A DNA stretch of 40,447 bases from Aquimarina litoralis (GTDB lineage: Bacteria; Bacteroidota; Bacteroidia; Flavobacteriales; Flavobacteriaceae), in assembly GCF_019295435.1 (NCBI RefSeq), contig NZ_WEKL01000007.1, forward strand, positions 83,710 to 124,156, in the 5' to 3' direction. A model generated the notes under the pieces. It was not told the origin of the DNA. It ran no database searches and saw only the letters and a program-made list of their open reading frames with translations. The position numbers were made by a program, and so were the translations under genes. Position 1 is the stretch's first letter; each line of letters opens with the position of its first letter. Of the stretch, positions 8,100 to 14,880 are shown one piece after another.

Positions 8100-8681
8100 A
8101 TGAGTAGTGAATTAATCTTAAAAAACATTGGTCGTTTTATAGAGCTAACTCAAGAAGAACAGGATCTGTATGTTTCTTTATTAAAGGAAAAGAAACTTAA
8201 AAAAAAGGAATTTCTACTAAGACCTGGCGAAATAGCTAGGTATAATTACTTTACCGCGCAAGGCTGCTTAAAAATCTATAAAATAGATAATAATGGGACA
8301 GAACATATCACCATGTTTGCAATTAAAGATTGGTGGTCTGGAGATTTGGCAAGTTATATCACTCAGCAACCTTCCAACTATTTCATTCAAGCACTCGAAG
8401 ATTCTGAAGTGTTACTCATGTCAAAAGAAAATTTTGATTTGCTATTTGAAAAAATTCCAAAGTTTGAACGTTTTTATAGAATCTTATATCAAAGATCACT
8501 AGTATCTTTTATCCAGCAATCGGATCAAAATATTTCGCTAAACGCTGAAGAACGATACTATAACTTCATCAAAAAATATCCTTCTTTGATCCATCGAATT
8601 TCTCAAAAAAATATCGCCGCTTACTTAGGTGTTACTCCCGAATTTTTGAGTGTACTGCGAAAAAAGTTGTCCTCAAAGTAA
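8100..8681 (+). CDS. Crp/Fnr family transcriptional regulator
   Basis: A 193-residue regulator. Residues about 10-125 form the cyclic-nucleotide-binding-type beta roll (LLRPGEIARYNYFTAQGCLK, DWWSGDLASYITQQPSNYF), and 140-190 the winged helix, with ISQKNIAAYLGVTPEFLSVL as recognition unit. It lacks the Fnr cysteine cluster and the Arg-Ser pair of true cAMP-binding Crp, as is common in this Bacteroidota subgroup, so the signal is unknown. An FMN reductase gene lies 146 bases downstream, with a palindrome (8713-8730) in between that may be its operator. Confidence 0.85.
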   Translation: MSSELILKNIGRFIELTQEEQDLYVSLLKEKKLKKKEFLLRPGEIARYNYFTAQGCLKIYKIDNNGTEHITMFAIKDWWSGDLASYITQQPSNYFIQALEDSEVLLMSKENFDLLFEKIPKFERFYRILYQRSLVSFIQQSDQNISLNAEERYYNFIKKYPSLIHRISQKNIAAYLGVTPEFLSVLRKKLSSK

Positions 8682-8712
8682 TTTTCTTAATGTACATTAT
8701 TTTTCTCTATGG

Positions 8713-8730
8713 CAAAGAGCTAGTTCTTTG
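8713..8730. promoter_or_regulatory. Candidate Crp/Fnr operator palindrome
   Basis: CAAAGA-GCTAGT-TCTTTG is an 18-base dyad with 6-6-6 geometry, like Crp/Fnr half-sites; the only imperfections are two G-T type mismatches inside. It lies 98 bases upstream of the FMN reductase ATG and just after the regulator gene. Confidence 0.4.
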
Positions 8731-8738
8731 TAGTAGCT

Positions 8739-8779
8739 AAAAAATCAATAGCATTTTTGGTAACCACTATCGATTTTTT
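8739..8779 (+). terminator. Hairpin with T-run between regulator and FMN reductase genes
   Basis: AAAAAATC (8739-8746) and ATAG (8748-8751) pair with CTAT (8767-8770) and GATTTTTT (8772-8779), with one mismatch. The T-run at the end makes it a plausible terminator of the Crp/Fnr gene, leaving only 48 bases before the next ATG. Confidence 0.55.
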
Positions 8780-8827
8780 AACCAATTTATAGAATTCAAA
8801 TGTATAACAATAGTAACAAGAGAAAAG

Positions 8828-9364
8828 ATGAAAAATATAATCGCATTAGGAGGAAGTAATAGTAAAAATTCCATCAATAAAACATTGGCAGTTTATACCG
8901 CGAATAAAGTTGAAAATACAACAGTACAGGTTGTTGATTTAAATGAATATGAATTACCTCTTTATGGAGTAGATTTTGAAACGGAACATGGAATTCCAGA
9001 GAATGCCAAACAGTTGAATAATCTCATAACATCAACAGATGGATTCGTTATAGCACTTGCTGAACATAACGGTTCATATACAGCATCTTTTAAAAACACA
9101 TTGGATTGGTTATCTAGAATTGACATGAAGGTATGGAAGGATAAACCCATGTTGTTATTAGCAACTTCTCCTGGTGGTAGAGGAGGAAAAACAGTCTTGG
9201 AATCTGCCAAATCTTATTTTCCATATTTAGGAGGTACAGTTATAGCAGATTTTTCATTACCAAATTATTATGACTCTTTTGTAGAAAATGAAATTACGAA
9301 TGTTGAATTTAAAGAAGAATTGAGCGAGAAAATCCAACTTTTTGAACAGCATTTGAATAGCTAA
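8828..9364 (+). CDS. NAD(P)H-dependent FMN reductase, flavodoxin-like
   Basis: A 178-residue flavoprotein of the NADPH-dependent FMN reductase family (ChrR/YieF type). The FMN phosphate loop is GGSNSKNSINK at residues 8-18. The second flavin-binding segment EHNGSYTASFKNTLDWLSR corresponds to the family's EYNxSxPxxLKNxxDW, and TSPGGRGG follows at about 119. It acts in the cytosol on flavins, quinones, azo or nitro compounds. The upstream Crp/Fnr regulator is a known frequent partner and probably controls it. A clean terminator follows. Confidence 0.85.
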   Translation: MKNIIALGGSNSKNSINKTLAVYTANKVENTTVQVVDLNEYELPLYGVDFETEHGIPENAKQLNNLITSTDGFVIALAEHNGSYTASFKNTLDWLSRIDMKVWKDKPMLLLATSPGGRGGKTVLESAKSYFPYLGGTVIADFSLPNYYDSFVENEITNVEFKEELSEKIQLFEQHLNS

Positions 9365-9389
9365 ATATAATACTAACTGTATAAACAGC

Positions 9390-9424
9390 AGCAACTTTGG
9401 TCAAGTGTCAAAGTTGCTTTTTTT
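9390..9424 (+). terminator. Rho-independent terminator after FMN reductase
   Basis: AGCAACTTTG (9390-9399) pairs perfectly with CAAAGTTGCT (9409-9418), 9-base loop, followed by a T-run. Confidence 0.85.
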
Positions 9425-9513
9425 ATATTTACGTATAAAGGATATCAAACGATCGTAATTTTAATATACAATTCAATTATATTCTTATACTAAACACTTC
9501 AATTAATTTAAAA

Positions 9514-10088
9514 ATGAAAGAAATACGTTCAGAAATCGTAGGGCAATTAGAACAAGATGAAGAATTTGAAGAATGGTGGTATGGTGGTATGGTGGAGATA
9601 TCGTGGTGCCACTGTTTAAAAACGAGGAATTACCAGTGACATTTACAGGTTTTATTCCCGAAGAAGATGTGTCCTTTATAAGAGAAGCTGATACCGCTTT
9701 AAAAAACCTAACTGAAATACAAGATGCTAGAACCGTAACGAATTTAGTGTATCAGAATTGTATTGATTTTGTAAATGGATTAGAAGAAGAATATCACGAC
9801 GAATTTCAGGAATTTCTGAATATCAAAAATAGATCCGATATCTGGAAGTACATCTCTTTTAATGAGATTCATGTAGAAAGAAGATTATGGTCGGATAAAG
9901 ATGTGTATGTAAGTATAAAATGTAATTGTAATTGGGAAGAAGAACATGGACTTCAACTAGTATTTAGACAAGGTAAAATGCTTACACGTATTAGTGGAAT
10001 CGACGGACATATAACAGAAGCGGATGCCTACGGAAAAGAGGATAGTGAAGACTTCTTGTTAAATGAATATAATAAAACGTATTGCTAG
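9514..10088 (+). pseudogene. DUF6985-like gene, frameshifted by an 8-bp tandem duplication
   Basis: An ATG at 9514 opens MKEIRSEIVGQLEQDEEFEE followed by WWYGG, then runs out of frame and stops at 9637-9639. The frame starting at 9573 encodes WWYGGDIVVPLFKNEELPVTF and continues to 10088. The two frames join perfectly if one copy of the 8-mer TGGTGGTA is removed from 9574-9595, giving EEFEEWWYGGDIVVPLF, which is the usual opening of DUF6985-type proteins. So the intact product would be about 188 residues, cytosolic, of unknown role. It is either a recent null allele, a slippage-switchable gene, or an assembly error. The separate 171-residue reading frame with start at 9573 is unlikely to be native. 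Confidence 0.7.
9574..9595 (+). repeat. Short tandem repeat, TGGTGGTA x 2.75
   Basis: Copies at 9574-9581 and 9582-9589, plus six bases of a third (9590-9595). The unit of 8 is not a multiple of three, so gain or loss of a unit switches the reading frame of the DUF6985-like gene. Confidence 0.9.
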
Positions 10089-10160
10089 ATAGAGATGTAA
10101 GTCGAATATTGTGAATTTTGATGTTTTTGTTACCAATACACAAAAAGCCAAAATATTAGA

Positions 10161-10193
10161 GTAACATTTTTCGAATATATGATACCTATAAGA
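10161..10193 (+). promoter_or_regulatory. ECF-sigma-like promoter, copy 2 (TlpA-like lipoprotein)
   Basis: GTAACATTTT at 10161, 17 bases after GTAACA, then ACCTATAAGA (10184-10193). Its -10 block overlaps an in-frame ATG at 10179, which therefore cannot be the start; the ATG at 10206, 12 bases downstream of the element, is used. Confidence 0.6.
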
Positions 10194-10205
10194 AATCTTA
10201 AAGTC

Positions 10206-10808
10206 ATGATATCTAGTAAACTACATTTTTTATTGGTAATAGTACTACTATGTTATAGCTGTACAAATACTACGAAAACCGAGAATACAATAGTTGAAGA
10301 AAAAGACAGTATTTCTCTTACTGATGCACAAAAATTAGAATTGGCTGCAGAAGGCAATCAAGTAGGAAAAGCAACACTTACAACGAGGGATAGTACGTTT
10401 ATTGAAACCGATTCTTTTAGGGGGAAATTATTAGTGGTTGATTTTTGGGCAACCTGGTGTTCTGGTTGTGTTATCGATGCTCCATATTTTAAGGAAATCG
10501 CAGAAAAATATGAAAATGAAAATGTAGCGTTTATCTCCATATCCATTGATAGTGACTTCTCAACATGGAAGAAGTTTCTAATAGAAAATGATTGGAAAGG
10601 AAATCACTTTTGGCACGGAAGGTACAAGAATGATGATTTTTCTTATTTATTATATTCAAAACCACCTTTTGAAAGCAAATGGGATGTAGCAATCGCTCTT
10701 CCCAAATATGTCATCATATCACCAAGTGGTAAGATTTTAAGCAATGTCTATATGAGGCCTAGAGAGCCAGAATTTGAGATCAAAATTAAAAAATATTTGA
10801 ATTTATGA
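10206..10808 (+). CDS. TlpA/ResA-like thioredoxin-fold lipoprotein
   Basis: A 200-residue exported thiol-disulfide protein. From the ATG at 10206 the protein begins with a clear signal peptide ending in CYSC, lipid Cys19; the upstream in-frame ATG (10179) would put the promoter inside the gene and spoil the signal peptide. The redox motif is W-C85-SG-C88 in VVDFWATWCSGC, and the cis-proline loop is ALPKYVII. Family members keep periplasmic cysteines reduced, for example in cytochrome c maturation; no cytochrome genes are near. It is preceded by a GTAACA-type promoter, suggesting stress control. The next gene has its own promoter starting inside this gene's last codons. Confidence 0.85.
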   Translation: MISSKLHFLLVIVLLCYSCTNTTKTENTIVEEKDSISLTDAQKLELAAEGNQVGKATLTTRDSTFIETDSFRGKLLVVDFWATWCSGCVIDAPYFKEIAEKYENENVAFISISIDSDFSTWKKFLIENDWKGNHFWHGRYKNDDFSYLLYSKPPFESKWDVAIALPKYVIISPSGKILSNVYMRPREPEFEIKIKKYLNL

Positions 10809-10827
10809 AACACCTTTCATACTTTTG
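10797..10827 (+). promoter_or_regulatory. Bacteroidota-type promoter of the MarR-GNAT gene
   Basis: TTTG (10796-10799), 20 bases, then TACTTTTG (10820-10827): an exact TTG-N20-TAnnTTTG match. It overlaps the last codons of the TlpA-like gene and lies 26 bases before the MarR-GNAT ATG. Confidence 0.65.
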
Positions 10828-10842
10828 TGAAAGGACTTTCAT
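10805..10842. promoter_or_regulatory. Candidate MarR autoregulatory operator
   Basis: Nested dyads surround the -7 element: ATGAAA/TTTCAT (10805-10810, 10815-10820) and CCTTTCA/TGAAAGG (10813-10819, 10828-10834), with a further CTTTCATA copy at 10836. A MarR dimer here would block the promoter. Confidence 0.5.
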
Positions 10843-10853
10843 AAATAATAAAA

Positions 10854-11804
10854 ATGATTGATGTATTAAATGATTTAGGATATCTTGCAGGAGCTTCAAG
10901 GTTTCGTAGAATAAGTGAAAAACTACAACAAGATGGTGATAAGATTTATGCTGATGCTAAAATCAGATTCAAAGCAAGCTGGTTTTCGGTTTATTACGTA
11001 TTAGCAAAATCAGATTCTTCTCAAACCATACTTGAAATCTCTAATCAAATTGACTTTTCTCACATTACGGTAAAAAATATTTTACGAGAATTAAAAAAAG
11101 AAGAGCTGGTTAGCATAAACCCTAATCCCAATGACAAGCGTTCGAAATTGGTTGAACTCACCAAAAAAGGGAAAGCACTACAAAAGCAACTCGAACCTTT
11201 ATGGCTTTCGTTTTCAAATACGTTGAAGGACCTTTTCTCAATAGGACATCCAGATATGATTAATATTTTGAATAGGTTGGATTGGGAGATCAATAATAAA
11301 CCAATAAATAAACGTATTCATCAAGCAAAGGATGAGTTTATAAAAATCGTTGATTATAAGCCTAGTTTAAAAAAATATTTCTATGAATTGGCTGGACCTT
11401 GGTTGTTAGAAGTGCTACAAGGGGAATTAGAAGAAGATGATAAATTTACTTTAAACAATCCGGAAAAAGCTTATTTAGAAAAGGGTGGATTTCTGTTTTA
11501 CGCAAAATTTAAGAATGAAATTGTAGGTTGTGTAGCATTAAAGAGATTAGATGACGAGACTTTTGAGTTTGCGAAATTATTTATCAATCCAAAATTTAGA
11601 AAGCTTGGAATAGCAACAAAATTAATTGAACGTTGCATAAGTCGTTGCTTGGAAAATGATGCTAAAGAATTGTGGCTACAAACTACGATGAGTATGCCTA
11701 AAGCTCACAAGCTATACTACAAACTTGGCTTTAATGATAGAGTATCACCACCACAAATGGATGTTCTGAAAAGAACTGAAAAAATCATGTGTCTTCCGCT
11801 ATGA
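10854..11804 (+). CDS. MarR-type regulator fused to GNAT acetyltransferase
   Basis: A 316-residue fusion. Residues about 1-150 are a MarR winged helix (TILEISNQIDFSHITVKNIL, wing NPNDKRSKLVELTKKGK). Residues about 160-316 are a GNAT fold, with the acetyl-CoA loop NPKFRKLGIATKLIE and the closing KAHKLYYKLGF. This MarR-GNAT arrangement is known in bacteria; it may sense and acetylate the same small molecule, perhaps an antibiotic or amine. Its promoter is bracketed by inverted repeats, suggesting autorepression. Its TGA overlaps the ATG of the next gene. Confidence 0.87.
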   Translation: MIDVLNDLGYLAGASRFRRISEKLQQDGDKIYADAKIRFKASWFSVYYVLAKSDSSQTILEISNQIDFSHITVKNILRELKKEELVSINPNPNDKRSKLVELTKKGKALQKQLEPLWLSFSNTLKDLFSIGHPDMINILNRLDWEINNKPINKRIHQAKDEFIKIVDYKPSLKKYFYELAGPWLLEVLQGELEEDDKFTLNNPEKAYLEKGGFLFYAKFKNEIVGCVALKRLDDETFEFAKLFINPKFRKLGIATKLIERCISRCLENDAKELWLQTTMSMPKAHKLYYKLGFNDRVSPPQMDVLKRTEKIMCLPL

Positions 11805-12040
11805 TTCATATAGTTGGTATAGCTTTAGGCATTAATTTACTTTCAATGACTATGAAAAATATCTTCCTATTAAGATTACTGTCATTAATTGCTAATTCAA
11901 TTTATATGATTTATGGTCTATTATTAAATGCACCACCGTTTATAATTGGTTGTGGAATTGCGATTATAATTCAAGGGTTTCATTTGTTAAAACTAAAACA
12001 ATCACAAAAAGTATTGATTACCAGAAATATAGAAAAGTGA
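11801..12040 (+). CDS. Small hydrophobic membrane protein of unknown function
   Basis: A 79-residue protein starting at ATG 11801, which overlaps the preceding TGA as ATGA, the classical coupling overlap; an in-frame ATG at 11789 is a less likely start. There are two to three hydrophobic segments (about 2-20, 22-40, 43-62), with a basic tail. The stretch RLLSLIANSIYMIYGLL resembles a small two-helix module seen in YgjV-like inner-membrane proteins, but I would not assign it. Coupling to the MarR-GNAT gene suggests a shared role, possibly in export or in sensing. Confidence 0.6.
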   Translation: MIHIVGIALGINLLSMTMKNIFLLRLLSLIANSIYMIYGLLLNAPPFIIGCGIAIIIQGFHLLKLKQSQKVLITRNIEK

Positions 12041-12157
12041 TTGAATAACTAATCTCAGTATACGCTAATACCTAAAGAGAACAAACTGTTCATATTAATT
12101 ATCATATATACTTGCATAGAAAAAGATAGTTGCCAATTCAAAAAATAAAAAAAGTGG

Positions 12158-12190
12158 GTAACATTTAGCTTTGTTCTGATACTTATATAA
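12158..12190 (+). promoter_or_regulatory. ECF-sigma-like promoter, copy 3
   Basis: GTAACATTTA at 12158 and ACTTATATAA at 12181-12190, with 17 bases between GTAACA and ACTTAT. It is almost identical to copy 1. The annotated membrane-protein gene begins 103 bases later, but a tiny ORF begins 27 bases later, the same distance as at copies 1 and 5. Confidence 0.65.
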
Positions 12191-12217
12191 AATGTCTTAT
12201 TTCATATAAAGAATAAA

Positions 12218-12244
12218 ATGAAACAAGGTAAAGTGACAAGATGA
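12218..12244 (+). other. Possible 8-codon leader ORF (MKQGKVTR)
   Basis: ATG at 12218 to TGA at 12242-12244, in the leader between the GTAACA promoter and the membrane-protein gene. A 7-bp hairpin, GAAGTAA/TTACTTC (12243-12249, 12254-12260), starts at its stop codon. It could be a leader peptide, the remnant of a lost gene, or chance. Confidence 0.25.
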
Positions 12245-12293
12245 AGTAATGTTTTACTTCAGTACAACACCAACTTTTATAAAACGGTAACTA

Positions 12294-12719
12294 ATGAACA
12301 AAAATATTTTTTACGGTATTATTCGATTGGCTCTTACACTATTCATTGGATATAGATTTATCAATTCGATGCTACACTTTAATATTGAAACTGAAGTAAC
12401 AAATCCTGATTCCTTAGGAACGAAGTTGGGTTTGATTTTTATAGTTGTCTTATGTACTCTAATACTATTTTACAACGTTATTGTTTCAATTAGGATGCTA
12501 TTAGATAAACCTTTACAATTTAATTCTTTTTACTGGAAATTTATTTACTGGATTTTATCACCGCCATTTCTATTATTTTTAGTATTTATCCTTAAAAGAT
12601 TTTTTATGGTTACACCAATCTCTATTGGTCGAACCATCATATTGACTTTTGTTATCTTGGCAGGGCTATTTTTTATCATAAAAGACCTTCGAAAAGTAAA
12701 GCGGACTATTTTAGATTGA
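12294..12719 (+). CDS. Four-helix integral membrane protein, unknown
   Basis: A 141-residue protein made of four predicted transmembrane helices (about 6-25, 45-68, 80-103, 108-131), with short loops and a basic end. No motif is recognised. It follows a GTAACA-type promoter and precedes another membrane protein that has its own copy, so the two are likely regulated alike. Function unknown. Confidence 0.6.
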   Translation: MNKNIFYGIIRLALTLFIGYRFINSMLHFNIETEVTNPDSLGTKLGLIFIVVLCTLILFYNVIVSIRMLLDKPLQFNSFYWKFIYWILSPPFLLFLVFILKRFFMVTPISIGRTIILTFVILAGLFFIIKDLRKVKRTILD

Positions 12720-12744
12720 AAAAATGATTTATTAAAAAAGCATA

Positions 12745-12777
12745 GTAACATTTTTACGTACTATAACACGTATATTA
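12745..12777 (+). promoter_or_regulatory. ECF-sigma-like promoter, copy 4
   Basis: GTAACATTTT at 12745 and ACGTATATTA at 12768-12777, again with 17 bases between GTAACA and AC. The ATG of the next gene lies 22 bases downstream. Confidence 0.6.
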
Positions 12778-12799
12778 AAGCACATAATCATTTAAAGAG

Positions 12800-13426
12800 A
12801 TGAACTTTAAAAAGATAGGATTAGTAGTAGCTACTTTTTTGTTATTTGTCTTAGTTAATACAAGATACTTTTGGGATGCTAAACTAGAAGCTTTTGCACT
12901 TCCAGTATTTATAGCGCTAATATTGGTATTTTTTGTACTATGTGCATTGGTGGTTATTCAGATATTATTTTTGTTCGCCGAAAATTTTAGAAATATAAAA
13001 AGACTTTTTACAGTAGTTTTCGTAACATTCATCCTGATACTAATATTTTTAAGACCAAGAGGTGTAATAGACTTTTACAAGTTCGAAGCAAAAGATGTAT
13101 TATTTGCACAAAGAGAAGGCGTAGCAAATTGCATGACGACTTTACAATTAAAAGAGAATAATACATTCAAAGAGCGTAGTGTTTGTTTTGGTGTTAGTGA
13201 GGTTACAGGATCTTATAGAGTAAAGAATGATACTATATTTTTTCATGACATTAATCTAAATAGATCTGAGAATAGTTACTATGAGTATGCCGTAATCAAG
13301 CCTTCAATTTATGAAGTTGATCGAAATGCTATTATGAGATATGAAGAAAAAGATAGTATTGGTAGTGAACTTTGGGTAGTGTTCAACAAGCTTGACAATG
13401 AAATACCAATAAAACAAAATCATTAA
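12800..13426 (+). CDS. Membrane protein with C-terminal lipocalin-like extracytoplasmic domain
   Basis: A 208-residue protein with three transmembrane helices (about 7-24, 33-60, 68-87) followed by a soluble beta-rich domain. The latter reads like a small lipocalin-type fold: MTTLQLKENNTFKERSVCFG, TGSYRVKNDTIFF. This layout is seen in uncharacterised Bacteroidota proteins. Two cysteines (in ANCMT and SVCFG) may form a disulfide if the domain is outside. It is expressed from its own GTAACA-type promoter. The role is unknown; envelope stress is inferred only from the promoter. Confidence 0.6.
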   Translation: MNFKKIGLVVATFLLFVLVNTRYFWDAKLEAFALPVFIALILVFFVLCALVVIQILFLFAENFRNIKRLFTVVFVTFILILIFLRPRGVIDFYKFEAKDVLFAQREGVANCMTTLQLKENNTFKERSVCFGVSEVTGSYRVKNDTIFFHDINLNRSENSYYEYAVIKPSIYEVDRNAIMRYEEKDSIGSELWVVFNKLDNEIPIKQNH

Positions 13427-13547
13427 AATCACTTAAGCAATTCTAATTTCTAAAAATACATATGATGGATATTATATTTTAATTAAGTATAATACTTTTT
13501 AAAACAAAAAGTTAATATTCTGTTTACAAAAAAAACAAAATTAGGAG

Positions 13548-13580
13548 GTAACATTTTGCGTTCTTTTGGTACTCATAAGA
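13548..13580 (+). promoter_or_regulatory. ECF-sigma-like promoter, copy 5
   Basis: GTAACATTTT at 13548 and ACTCATAAGA at 13571-13580, spaced 17 bases. A TTG-started extension of the next ORF (13566) would begin inside this element, which supports the ATG at 13608, 27 bases downstream. Confidence 0.62.
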
Positions 13581-13607
13581 AACCTTATAAAACATCAATC
13601 TGATCAA

Positions 13608-14006
13608 ATGAAAGTATACGGAAAATGTAAATGTTGCGGCCATGAAATGCAATATACTACGAATGCATATACGAGGGTAGAATTTGCTATCCAAGAGGGA
13701 GAATCGAAAAAAATAAATTGCGAAAAGTGTGGAGCGGATTCAGAATTTAGTGTAGATGAATTGTATACAAAACCTTCAAAAATAGCTCAAATTGGAGCTG
13801 GATTAATTTTTCTAATAGGAACGCCATTGATGTTCTTTTTAATAAATCCAGTTTTTACAGGAACTCAAAGCCATTATTCGATTTATTTTGTTGGAGGTTT
13901 CTTGTTAGTTCCTGTCGTGGCGTATGCAATTATCAATAAACAAGATCAAACAAGAGTTAGTGATTTCAATAGACGAAAACTAAAAGGTAGAACCCATCAT
14001 ATTTGA
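13608..14006 (+). CDS. Zinc-ribbon membrane protein, unknown
   Basis: A 132-residue protein starting at ATG 13608. The N-terminal zinc-ribbon-like part carries C7-x-C9-C10 and C38-xx-C41, and two transmembrane helices follow (about 60-80 and 90-109), then a basic tail. No family is recognised. It is the first gene of a likely operon with the SIMPL-domain gene (19-base gap), driven by a GTAACA-type promoter. Confidence 0.62.
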   Translation: MKVYGKCKCCGHEMQYTTNAYTRVEFAIQEGESKKINCEKCGADSEFSVDELYTKPSKIAQIGAGLIFLIGTPLMFFLINPVFTGTQSHYSIYFVGGFLLVPVVAYAIINKQDQTRVSDFNRRKLKGRTHHI

Positions 14007-14025
14007 AATAAAAACAAAACACAAA

Positions 14026-14745
14026 ATGAAAAAATATATAATAGTATTACTGGTTTTACTATCAATATTAGGATTTTCTCAAGAGAAGGATTTTTCGAGG
14101 ATTCCACAGATCCAAACCAAGGCTACGTATACAACAGAAGTTGCACCTGATAAAATAGTACTATCTATTTTACTAAAAGAAAGTAATACAAGAGGGAAAG
14201 TTTCAGTGGAGGAATTAGAAAAGCGATTGGAAATGGTTTTACAATCGAATGATATAGATATACAAAGTCAATTAAGGCTTGTTACACTTTCTAGTAATTT
14301 TAGAAGCTTTTTCTTAAAAAAGACAGATGTTTATAAGTCGAAAAGTTACGAGTTAGAACTAAAGGACCTAAAGCTTGTGGGCAAAATACTAAGAGATTTA
14401 GAGTCGCAAAAAATATCGAATGTAGATCTTTCCAAAACAGAATATACCAAGTTAGAAGAACTGAAAATTGAACTCAAATCAAAAGCAGTTTTAAAGGCAA
14501 AAAAACAAGCAGAAGAAATGGCAAAAGCGCTCAATCAAAGTATTGGAAAAGCAATCTTCATTTCTGATGTAGAGTCAAATATAAATGCATATCAAAGAGG
14601 AGTAAATGGTTTGAATGTAAGAAGATATAGCGCGGCAAGGATGGCAGCAGCGTATGAAGTAAATCGAGCAGAAGCAGAGTTAGAAGTAGAATTTGATAAG
14701 ATAAAGGTTGCTGCAACGGTTACGGTGCACTTTAGATTAGAATAA
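14026..14745 (+). CDS. SIMPL-domain (DUF541) exported protein
   Basis: A 239-residue protein with signal peptide ending at LGFSQ (about 19). The mature part fits the SIMPL/DUF541 family: opening with a strand-rich stretch (ATYTTEVAPDKIVLSILLKE), a long helix rich in Lys/Ala (KAVLKAKKQAEEMAKALNQS), and a closing strand (VAATVTVHFRLE). Family members such as YggE and BP26 form periplasmic rings and are tied to oxidative or envelope stress. It sits 19 bases after the zinc-ribbon gene and shares its GTAACA-type promoter, which agrees with an envelope-stress role. Confidence 0.82.
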   Translation: MKKYIIVLLVLLSILGFSQEKDFSRIPQIQTKATYTTEVAPDKIVLSILLKESNTRGKVSVEELEKRLEMVLQSNDIDIQSQLRLVTLSSNFRSFFLKKTDVYKSKSYELELKDLKLVGKILRDLESQKISNVDLSKTEYTKLEELKIELKSKAVLKAKKQAEEMAKALNQSIGKAIFISDVESNINAYQRGVNGLNVRRYSAARMAAAYEVNRAEAELEVEFDKIKVAATVTVHFRLE

Positions 14746-14861
14746 AAACAACCAGTTAGACTTGAAAATTTAAAATGAATCTTGAACTATTATAATAGAC
14801 GTTTCAGAAAAGAATATAGGGGAAAGTAATTCTGTGAGCTTTATGTAGCAATGCTAAGATT

Positions 14862-14880
14862 GGAGGAAATGAAAAAATAA
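14862..14880 (+). promoter_or_regulatory. Shine-Dalgarno GGAGG with 3-codon ORF abutting the rhomboid start
   Basis: GGAGG (14862-14866) precedes ATG AAA AAA TAA (14869-14880), whose stop is immediately followed by the rhomboid ATG at 14881. Such a strong SD is unusual in this phylum, and a minimal M-K-K ORF could tune initiation. Confidence 0.4.

Noticed and set aside
8813-8818. GTAACA upstream of the FMN reductase
   Set aside because: It lies only 9 bases before the ATG and lacks the second block, so it is not a member of the promoter set.
10179-10205. Upstream in-frame ATG for the TlpA-like lipoprotein
   Set aside because: It overlaps the second block of the GTAACA promoter and adds a polar leader before a good lipoprotein signal.
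13566-13607. TTG-started extension of the zinc-ribbon gene
   Set aside because: It starts inside the promoter element; ATG 13608 gives the natural MKVYGKCKCC start.
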